A DNA stretch of 19,856 nt from Oscillibacter sp. (GTDB lineage Bacteria; Bacillota; Clostridia; Oscillospirales; Oscillospiraceae). This document shows positions 14,643-19,856 of the stretch, piece after piece. A program made the translations under genes and the position numbers. Location: contig JAFOCY010000180.1 in NCBI GenBank assembly GCA_017380995.1, forward strand, positions 1 through 19,856. Reading direction: 5' to 3'. Under the pieces are notes generated by a model that saw only the letters and a program-made list of their open reading frames with translations, was not told the origin of the DNA and did no database searches. Every line of letters starts with the position of its first letter. Position 1 is the stretch's first letter.

Positions 14643-15953
14643 ATGGAGCGGTTTACCGCCTGGCTTGGCCGGGCAGGCGTATATCTCAGGACCCTGATCA
14701 AGTGGACCATTCTGGGTCTGGTCATCGGCGCCTTCTGCGGCGTGATCGGCTCGGCGTTCCACATCGGGGTGCACCATGCAACGGAGCTCCGGGCGGAGCA
14801 TCCTTGGCTGCTGTGGTGTTTGCCCCTGGCGGGTCTTGGTATCGTGGGCTTTTATAAGCTGACGAAGGTGGAGGGCAAGGGAACCAACAGCATTATTGAC
14901 CAAGTCCATCTTGGCAAGGGACTGCCCTTTTTCCTGCTTCCTGCCATCTTCCTGGGCACCATCCTGACCCATCTTTGCGGCGGCTCCGCCGGCCGCGAGG
15001 GCGCGGCGCTGCAGATGGGCGGAACCATCGGTTTCCACACCGGCCGCCTGCTGCGTCTGGATGACCGGGATTTGCGTGTTGCAACACTTGCCGGTATGGC
15101 AGCCTTCTTCTCGGCGCTGTTCGGCACGCCTCTTGCTGCCACGGTCTTTGCCATGATGGTCATCAGCATCGGCATCATGTACGATGTTGCCTTTATCCCC
15201 TGTCTGACCGCGGCGCTGACGGCTTACGGCGTATCCCTGACCATGGGTGTAGAGCCTACCCGGTTCACGGTGGCGATGCCGGAGCTGGAGGGCTGGATGC
15301 TGGTGCGGGTGGCAGTTCTGGCAGCATTGTGCGCCGTTGTTTCCACGGTATTTTGCAATGTCATTCATATTGTGGAGCACCAGATGGACCACCGCATCAA
15401 AAATTCCTGGGCCCGGGCCGTAATTGGCGGCGTGGCCGTGATCGCCCTGACCTACCTGTGCGGCACCACGGATTATAACGGCGCGGGCATGGAGGTCGTT
15501 ACCGCCGCAGTGGAGGGAGGCGTGGCCCGGCCGGAGGCATTCCTTTTGAAGATGCTTTTTACCGCCGTAACGCTGGCCGCCGGATACAAGGGCGGCGAGG
15601 TGGTGCCCTCCTTCTTTGTGGGAGCAACCTTTGGCTGCGTGGCAGGTCCTTTCCTGGGGATCCCGGCAGGCTTTGCCGCGGCGCTGGGCCTGGTGGCTGT
15701 GTTCTGCGGCGCCACCAACTGCCCCCTGGCCTCCATCATCCTGGCGGTGGAGCTGTTTGGAGACGGCGGTATGCTGTATTTTGCCCTGGCCTGCGGTTTG
15801 AGCTATATGCTCTCGGGCTATAACGGCCTTTACTCCAGCCAGACCATCCTCTATTCCAAGCTGAAGGCCCAGTACATTAATGTTCACACCAACGCCCATC
15901 ACGAGGGCTTCCCCCACGCCCAGCCCCCGGTCCGTGGAAGCGTGAAGGATTGA
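14643..15953 (+). CDS. CLC-family anion/proton antiporter, probably CLC-F (fluoride exporter) type
   Basis: The 436-residue integral membrane protein has about ten or more hydrophobic segments. GGSAGREGAALQMGG (113-127) contains the CLC external gating glutamate Glu119. Typical chloride-type CLCs have GSGIP early and GxFxP late; here these are GTNSI (80-84) and GGEVVPSFFVGATFG (317-331). Those changes, together with NSIIDQVH and LTHLCGGSAGREG, resemble the bacterial CLC-F clade of F-/H+ antiporters, which resist environmental fluoride. The subgroup call is an inference from motifs. There are no C-terminal CBS domains. AAGAGGAGG precedes the start. No fluoride (crcB) riboswitch was recognised in the leader of the upstream gene. 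It is followed by a strong terminator. Confidence 0.85.
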   Translation: MERFTAWLGRAGVYLRTLIKWTILGLVIGAFCGVIGSAFHIGVHHATELRAEHPWLLWCLPLAGLGIVGFYKLTKVEGKGTNSIIDQVHLGKGLPFFLLPAIFLGTILTHLCGGSAGREGAALQMGGTIGFHTGRLLRLDDRDLRVATLAGMAAFFSALFGTPLAATVFAMMVISIGIMYDVAFIPCLTAALTAYGVSLTMGVEPTRFTVAMPELEGWMLVRVAVLAALCAVVSTVFCNVIHIVEHQMDHRIKNSWARAVIGGVAVIALTYLCGTTDYNGAGMEVVTAAVEGGVARPEAFLLKMLFTAVTLAAGYKGGEVVPSFFVGATFGCVAGPFLGIPAGFAAALGLVAVFCGATNCPLASIILAVELFGDGGMLYFALACGLSYMLSGYNGLYSSQTILYSKLKAQYINVHTNAHHEGFPHAQPPVRGSVKD

Positions 15954-15961
15954 ATAATGTA

Positions 15962-16007
15962 AGACCTCCCGGAGATACTGATGGTATCTTTTCCGGGAGG
16001 TCTTTTT
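15962..16007 (+). terminator. Terminator/attenuator hairpin that contains the ribosome site of the next gene
   Basis: AGACCTCCCGGA (15962-15973) pairs perfectly with TCCGGGAGGTCT (15992-16003). GATAC/GTATC pairs inside it, and TTTTT follows (16003-16007). The right arm holds GGGAGG (15995-16000), seven bases before the ATG at 16008. Confidence 0.88.
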
Positions 16008-16709
16008 ATGGATTGGTGGTTGGATGCAGCCGGCGCGGCAGGGAGTGCCGTGGGCTCGCTGAGTGTACTTTTTGTGCTGGCCAAGCTCATGGGGAATAAG
16101 CAGGTGTCCCAGATGACTCTGTTTGATTACAGCATTGGCATCACCATCGGCTCCATTGCAGCGGAGCTTGCAACGGAATTGGAAGCTCCGGTGCGGTCCC
16201 TGACGGCCTTGGTGGTATACGGGCTGGCGGCGGCAGGGATCTCCTGGCTCACTGTCAGGTCTGTGAAAGCCCGGGCGCTGGTGACGGGCAAGCCTCTGGT
16301 CCTTTTGGAAGATGGTGTTATCTATCAGGAGAATCTGAAAAAGGCCAAGCTGGATCTCAATGAGTTTCTCACTTATTGCCGCATCGGCGGCTGGTTTGAT
16401 CTCAATCAGCTCCAGTCTGCCGTACTGGAGCACAACGGCATTGTAAGTTTTCTGCCAAAGGAGACTGACCGGCCTGCAACCCCCGGGGATTTGGACCTGT
16501 CCCCCCAGCAATCCAAAGTGCAGGTTCCCTTTGTGATGGATGGGCAGCTGATGAAGGAAAATGTGGAACGCTCCGGCAAGGCGGAGCCCTGGGTCCGCCG
16601 CAAGCTCACCGCTCTGGGATATCAGGATGAGAGTCGTGTTTTGCTGGCCCTTTGGGACGGAGAGGAGAAACTGACGGTTTTTCCAAAGGACGCAAAGCGG
16701 AAATACTGA
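16008..16709 (+). CDS. DUF421/YetF-family membrane protein
   Basis: I choose the ATG at 16008 (MDWWLDAAGAAGSAVG), 233 residues, because GGGAGG lies 7 bases upstream; the in-frame ATG at 15981 is in the hairpin loop and lacks a ribosome site. Three hydrophobic segments at about 14-29, 38-56 and 62-83 are followed by a cytoplasmic region with KPLVLLEDGVIYQENLKKAKLDLNEFLTYCRI and AVLEHNGIVSFLP, the hallmarks of the YetF/YrbG (DUF421) family. The biochemical role of the family is not established; several members are linked to spores in Bacillus. The stop is followed directly by a terminator shared with the convergent phosphoesterase gene. Expression may be limited by the hairpin over its ribosome site. 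Confidence 0.88.
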   Translation: MDWWLDAAGAAGSAVGSLSVLFVLAKLMGNKQVSQMTLFDYSIGITIGSIAAELATELEAPVRSLTALVVYGLAAAGISWLTVRSVKARALVTGKPLVLLEDGVIYQENLKKAKLDLNEFLTYCRIGGWFDLNQLQSAVLEHNGIVSFLPKETDRPATPGDLDLSPQQSKVQVPFVMDGQLMKENVERSGKAEPWVRRKLTALGYQDESRVLLALWDGEEKLTVFPKDAKRKY

Positions 16710-16735
16710 AAAAGGACGCCGAAAGGCGTCCTTTT
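16710..16735. terminator. Bidirectional terminator between convergent genes
   Basis: AAAAGGACGCC (16710-16720) and GGCGTCCTTTT (16725-16735) form an 11-bp stem with a GAAA loop, starting one base after the YetF-like stop and ending two bases before the stop of the opposing gene. Confidence 0.9.
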
Positions 16736-16736
16736 C

Positions 16737-18500
16737 TTAGGCGGGGATGGTCAGCACCTGGCCAGTATAGATGATATTGGGGTCCTTTATGGCAGTTTGA
16801 TTGGCTTCGTACAGGATACCCCACTTAGTGCCGGTCCCATAGGCTTTCCGGGCGATGGACCACAGGGAATCTCCCGCCTGGACGGTGTAGGTATTCTCTG
16901 AAGGGGAGGGCAGAGGCGGGAGTGCGGTGGACTCATTGACAATGGTAATGCGCCCGGCGGGCTTGGCATAGCTTTCACCGACCACGCCATCCAATTCCTC
17001 CACAATATAGTCGATGAGTGTCTGGTTGTCGATCATGACACAGTCTTTGAGGAGGGTTACATCCTTAAACATGGAGAAGCCGCCGCCCTGGGATTTGAGG
17101 AGATAGTTGTGGGAGGCCAGGGTATAGGTCTTGTTGACATCCAGAGGTTCTGTGCCGATGGTGACCTCAGTCACCCGGTAAGGGCCGTCTACTTTTACAA
17201 ACATCCCCTGGTCATCCTCTACAACGGAAGAGGGGATAGCGGTGTTGACAGTATAGCTCATGCCGGAGACGTGCTGGAAGCTGCCGTTTTCTCCCGGCAG
17301 GGCGGAGGAACCCATTTCCAGCGCGTCCAGAATCTGCTGGCCTGTGACCTCGGCCAGACACATCTCATTGCCGAAGGGATGGACCTTGATGATATCACCG
17401 TAGGTGATGTCTCCGGGGGCAATATTGTCCCGGATGCCGCCGCCGTTGACAAAGGAAATGTCGCCGTCCAGCATCACCCGGTAAGCATCTGCCACCAGGT
17501 TGCCCAGATTGGTCTCGGCACTGCGGATGGCCCGCTGGCCGTTTTCATCATAGATGGTAAGCTCTACCTGGCTGCTGGCCACAACGGTATTTTGGAGCTG
17601 GTCAAATTTTTCGGTGATGGAGGCAATGTAAGCAGTGGCTTCCGGGTCCGGTGCAACGGAGGAGATGTCCACCAGCTTGGCGGCAATATGGCCGTTTTCG
17701 TCAATGGTGAGCTTACCGACGGATGCCAGCTTGCTGCCGGTCTGCTGGAGGAGGACGTCGCAGCCATCTTCATCTTTCACAGTTTCCGTGATGGAGCTGT
17801 GGGAGTGGCCGTCGATCATGGCGTCAAAGCCGTGGGTGTTGGCGATCACCTCGTAAGAGGTCCAGGGGGAGGAGCTGGGGTCCACGCCAAGATGTGCAAC
17901 ACCGATGACATAGTCCGCTCCGGCGGCCTTTGCACTGTCAATGGCGGCCTGTACAGCGTCATAGAGGTCCTGGCCGTCGTTTCCTTCGCAGAAGCTGTAG
18001 ATAAACTGTCCATCCTGGTCTTGGAAATAAGCGGGGGTGGACTTGGTAAAGCTTTCCGGAGTGACGATCCCCACAAAGGCAACGGTTTTGCCATTGACCT
18101 CAAAGGTCTCATAAGCCTTCAGGCAGCTCTCACCGGTGGAAAGGGAAGTGAAGTTGGCAGCAACATAGGGGAAGTTGGCCTTTTCCTCGGCCAGGTACAA
18201 AAACTGTTCCATGCCGTAGTCGAACTCATGGTTTCCGGGAATGGCCAGGTCATAGCCCAGGTAGTTCATGATGTCGGTGATGTATCCTCCCTTGGAGAGG
18301 GTGCCGATCACGTCACCCTGGATGGCGTCTCCCGCATCCACCAACAGGTCCGCTTCCTGGGCAAGGGCAGCCACCTTGTCGTAGGAAAGATAGCCGCAGT
18401 GGATATCATTGGTGTGGAGAATCACAATGTCCTCCTGGGCATAGGCAACCATGGTCATAGCGGCAAGGGACAATAGAAGGGTGAAGAGTTTTTTGCGCAT
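16737..18500 (-). CDS. Secreted 5'-nucleotidase/2',3'-cyclic phosphodiesterase-type metallophosphoesterase with C-terminal LysM
   Basis: I place the start at 18500 (MRKKLFTLLLSLAAMTMVAYA, a signal peptide), giving 587 residues, with AAGGAGG (18516-18510) nine bases upstream. The metallophosphatase domain carries ILHTNDIHCGY (Asp32, His34), DAGDAIQGD (55-63), GNHEFDYG (89-96), GVAHLGVD and DGHSHSS, the two-metal ligand set. The C-terminal nucleotidase domain has ETNLGNLVADAYR, FVNGGGIRDNIAPGDITYGDI and ASHNYLLKSQGGGFSMF. The last roughly 50 residues are a LysM module (YTVQAGDSLWSIARKAYGTG...IIYTGQVLTIPA) that should bind peptidoglycan. It would salvage phosphate/nucleosides from extracellular nucleotides at the wall. 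No LPxTG sorting signal is seen. It stands alone on the - strand. Confidence 0.92.
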   Translation of the reverse strand: MRKKLFTLLLSLAAMTMVAYAQEDIVILHTNDIHCGYLSYDKVAALAQEADLLVDAGDAIQGDVIGTLSKGGYITDIMNYLGYDLAIPGNHEFDYGMEQFLYLAEEKANFPYVAANFTSLSTGESCLKAYETFEVNGKTVAFVGIVTPESFTKSTPAYFQDQDGQFIYSFCEGNDGQDLYDAVQAAIDSAKAAGADYVIGVAHLGVDPSSSPWTSYEVIANTHGFDAMIDGHSHSSITETVKDEDGCDVLLQQTGSKLASVGKLTIDENGHIAAKLVDISSVAPDPEATAYIASITEKFDQLQNTVVASSQVELTIYDENGQRAIRSAETNLGNLVADAYRVMLDGDISFVNGGGIRDNIAPGDITYGDIIKVHPFGNEMCLAEVTGQQILDALEMGSSALPGENGSFQHVSGMSYTVNTAIPSSVVEDDQGMFVKVDGPYRVTEVTIGTEPLDVNKTYTLASHNYLLKSQGGGFSMFKDVTLLKDCVMIDNQTLIDYIVEELDGVVGESYAKPAGRITIVNESTALPPLPSPSENTYTVQAGDSLWSIARKAYGTGTKWGILYEANQTAIKDPNIIYTGQVLTIPA

Positions 18501-18579
18501 AGAGAAGAGCCTCCTTACATACGAGATATCGCAAAGCCATGATATCACAAGCAACGCTGTGTTTCATAGAGGATATTTT

Positions 18580-18594
18580 GAAATTAGTAATTTC
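18580..18594. repeat. 15-base palindrome upstream of the phosphoesterase gene
   Basis: GAAATTA-G-TAATTTC is a perfect inverted repeat 80 bases before the - strand start. It might be an operator, but no regulator family is recognised and no convincing - strand promoter was identified beside it. Confidence 0.4.
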
Positions 18595-18653
18595 CTACAG
18601 AACAGGCGGAGGTTTTTGACGCTTTCACCAGTATTTTTCGGTTTTTCCGTATA

Positions 18654-18671
18654 TTGTTACAAAATTCACAT
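18654..18671 (+). promoter_or_regulatory. Rex-like operator candidate
   Basis: TTGTTACAAAATTCACAT matches the Rex redox-repressor half-site pattern (TTGTKAA-N4-TTMACAA) at most positions. It ends 16 bases before the -35 of the nuoE-like promoter. Rex, sensing NADH/NAD+, commonly controls NADH-linked hydrogenase and fermentation genes in Firmicutes. The match is imperfect. Confidence 0.4.
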
Positions 18672-18687
18672 AAAGAGAGCTTCGAAC

Positions 18688-18716
18688 TTGTTTTTTCTCT
18701 TTTTTTTCGATATGAT
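18688..18716 (+). promoter_or_regulatory. Promoter of the nuoE-like/nuoF-like operon
   Basis: TTGTTT (18688-18693), a 17-base T-rich spacer and TATGAT (18711-18716) give a leader of about 95 bases. Confidence 0.65.
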
Positions 18717-18746
18717 AATATCTGGAAGAATTCAGCAAAAGGAAAA

Positions 18747-18768
18747 TAAACGGTTGCGCAACCGTTTA
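18747..18768. promoter_or_regulatory. 22-bp perfect palindrome in the nuoE leader (operator or hairpin)
   Basis: The half TAAACGGTTGC is followed at once by its exact complement GCAACCGTTTA. The core TTGCGCAA recurs at 18781-18788. It lies about 24 bases after the likely transcription start, where a repressor could block elongation; the CpG-centred symmetry resembles LacI-family operators. It could also fold as an RNA stem. Confidence 0.6.
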
Positions 18769-18818
18769 ATGAAGACCTGTTTGCGCAATGGTGATTACCG
18801 AGAAACGGAGGAAAAAAG

Positions 18819-19298
18819 ATGGAACAGCAGCTTTCCTTTGTCAGAGAGGTCGTGGCGGCTCATAACGCCGACCCGTCCCATCTGATCGCGATTCTGCAGG
18901 AGATCCAGGGCGAGTTCAAGTACCTCAGCGAAGAGGCACTGACCCTGGTTGCAGAGCTTTTGCACAAATCTACCGCCCATGTTTACAGCGTGGCCACCTT
19001 CTATGAGAACTTTTCCTTGGAGGCAAAGGGCCGCCACATCATCAAGATCTGCACCGGCACGGCCTGCCATGTCCGCAAGTCCGAGCCTATTTATGAGGCT
19101 CTTTATAAAGAACTCGGCCTTTCCGGCCGCCGCCATACTTCCAGTGACGGTCTCTTCACTCTGGAGACCGTTGCCTGCCTTGGTGCCTGCGGCCTTGCTC
19201 CCGTCATGACCATCGACGGCGAGGTCCACTCCAAGATGACCCCAGAGGCCGCCGTCGCCCTCATTAACGATATTCGCGCAAAGGAGGCTGGCAAATGA
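18819..19298 (+). CDS. nuoE: NuoE/HydC-like [2Fe-2S] thioredoxin-fold subunit of an NADH-linked oxidoreductase/hydrogenase
   Basis: The 159-residue protein has the N-terminal helical part (HLIAILQEIQGEFKYLSEEAL, SVATFYENF) and the thioredoxin-like ferredoxin domain of the complex I 24-kDa family. Its [2Fe-2S] ligands are Cys78, Cys83, Cys120 and Cys124 (CTGTAC and CLGAC). In anaerobic clostridia this subunit normally pairs with a NuoF-like flavoprotein and an [FeFe]-hydrogenase or formate dehydrogenase catalytic subunit, passing electrons between NAD(P)H and ferredoxin clusters. CGGAGGAAAAAAG precedes the ATG. Its stop overlaps the next start in an ATGA, so the two subunits are translationally coupled. 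HydC or HndA would be equally fair names; the catalytic subunit lies outside the window. Confidence 0.9.
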   Translation: MEQQLSFVREVVAAHNADPSHLIAILQEIQGEFKYLSEEALTLVAELLHKSTAHVYSVATFYENFSLEAKGRHIIKICTGTACHVRKSEPIYEALYKELGLSGRRHTSSDGLFTLETVACLGACGLAPVMTIDGEVHSKMTPEAAVALINDIRAKEAGK

Positions 19299-19856
19299 AA
19301 TTCACAAGAGACAGCTTCAACGCTTACCGCCTACAGGCAAAGCGGGCCCTGGAAGCAAGCCAAAAGGTCACCTCTGTCCTGATCTGCGCCGGTACCGGCT
19401 GTATCGCCGGCGGCTCTTTGAAGATCTATGAGAACATCAAGAAAGAGTGCGAAGAGCGGAATATCCCCGTGTACGTTGGTCTCAAGCATCACGATGACGA
19501 GGAGAAGAGCCTCCACGTGAAGATGAGTGGCTGCCACGGCTTTTGCGAAATGGGTCCCCTGATCCATATCGAGCCCATGGGCTGGATGTACATCCATGTC
19601 AAGCCCGAGGACTGCCATGAGATTGTGGAAAAGACCATCCTGGGCGGCGAGCTGATCGACCGCCTGGTCTACACCCTGGACGGCGTTGCCTACCCCCGTC
19701 AGGAGGATATTCCTTTCTACAAGAAGCAGCACCGCGTGGTTCTTGCAAACTGCGGCACATCCGACGCCGAGGATATTGAAGAGTACATCGCCAAAGACGG
19801 CTACGCCGCCTTTGAAAAGGCTCTCTTCGACATGACCGATGAGGACATCTGCAAGC
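19295..19856 (+). CDS. nuoF: NuoF/HydB-like NADH-binding flavoprotein subunit (5' part; 3' end outside window)
   Basis: The frame is open from the ATG at 19295 to the window end (187 codons). Residues 1-115 form an extra N-terminal thioredoxin-like [2Fe-2S] domain with Cys31, Cys36, Cys80 and Cys84 (CAGTGC, CHGFC). Residues from about 130 (AYPRQEDIPFYKKQHRVVLANCGTSDAEDIEEYI) are the start of the 51-kDa FMN/NADH-binding domain. This layout, with the fused ferredoxin domain, is typical of HydB/HndC subunits of soluble electron-bifurcating or NADP-reducing hydrogenases rather than of respiratory complex I NuoF. The NADH-binding, FMN and C-terminal [4Fe-4S] motifs lie outside. It overlaps the nuoE-like stop by four bases. 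Confidence 0.88.
   Translation, partial: MKFTRDSFNAYRLQAKRALEASQKVTSVLICAGTGCIAGGSLKIYENIKKECEERNIPVYVGLKHHDDEEKSLHVKMSGCHGFCEMGPLIHIEPMGWMYIHVKPEDCHEIVEKTILGGELIDRLVYTLDGVAYPRQEDIPFYKKQHRVVLANCGTSDAEDIEEYIAKDGYAAFEKALFDMTDEDICK

Noticed and set aside
13374..16511. Very long (1045-codon) open frame on the - strand
   Set aside because: It lies antisense to three well-supported + strand genes and the structured element, has a low-complexity His/Gln/Gly composition typical of shadow frames, no domain and no ribosome site.
17109..18476. 455-codon + strand frame opposite the metallophosphoesterase
   Set aside because: Shadow of the - strand gene, whose metal-binding motifs, signal peptide and LysM are unmistakable.

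Overview
The window looks like chromosomal DNA of a moderately GC-rich, spore-forming clostridial Firmicute, most likely a gut Oscillospiraceae/Ruminococcaceae-type organism. This is inferred from the dxs-tlyA-nadK-argR-recN order, a tyrosine T-box in front of tyrS, a SpoIID-family cell-wall protein, a YetF/DUF421 membrane protein, strong AGGAGG-type ribosome binding sites, and the start of a NuoE/NuoF-type (HydC/HydB) redox operon. No phage, insertion sequence, CRISPR array, rRNA or tRNA was seen.

Layout. (1) 1-4240, + strand: tightly coupled genes (11-bp, 4-bp and 11-bp overlaps): 3' end of dxs, then tlyA, nadK, argR and recN. (2) 4241-7607, + strand: a promoter, a complete tyrosine T-box leader with terminator, tyrS, and an ABC-F ATPase with an eroded second nucleotide site, closed by a bidirectional terminator. 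(3) 7606-10384, - strand: asd and dapA (lysine/diaminopimelate branch), then a GNAT acetyltransferase with its own promoter. (4) 10401-13377, + strand: a secreted SpoIID/LytB-domain protein with a Glu-rich linker, then queA. (5) 13378-13778: a roughly 400-bp non-coding stretch with a 23-bp hairpin repeated on both sides of a 202-bp chain of stem-loops, then a strong promoter. (6) 13779-16709, + strand: a lone E2-type acyltransferase fold that lacks the catalytic His, a CLC antiporter with features of the fluoride-exporting CLC-F clade, and a DUF421/YetF protein whose Shine-Dalgarno lies inside the preceding terminator hairpin. (7) 16710-18500, - strand: a secreted 5'-nucleotidase-type metallophosphoesterase with a LysM tail. 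(8) 18501-19856, + strand: a regulatory region with a Rex-like site, a promoter and a 22-bp perfect palindrome, then nuoE-like and partial nuoF-like genes of an NADH-linked (probably hydrogenase) complex.

Most protein-coding content is conserved housekeeping. I see no convincing new multi-gene system. The parts most worth a second look are non-coding or degenerate: the structured repeat element at 13381-13628, the regulatory DNA before the nuoE-like gene, the back-to-back promoters at 8090-8168, the terminator/RBS overlap at 15962-16010, the ABC-F protein with a natural Glu-to-Gln change, and the E2-like/CLC-F pair.
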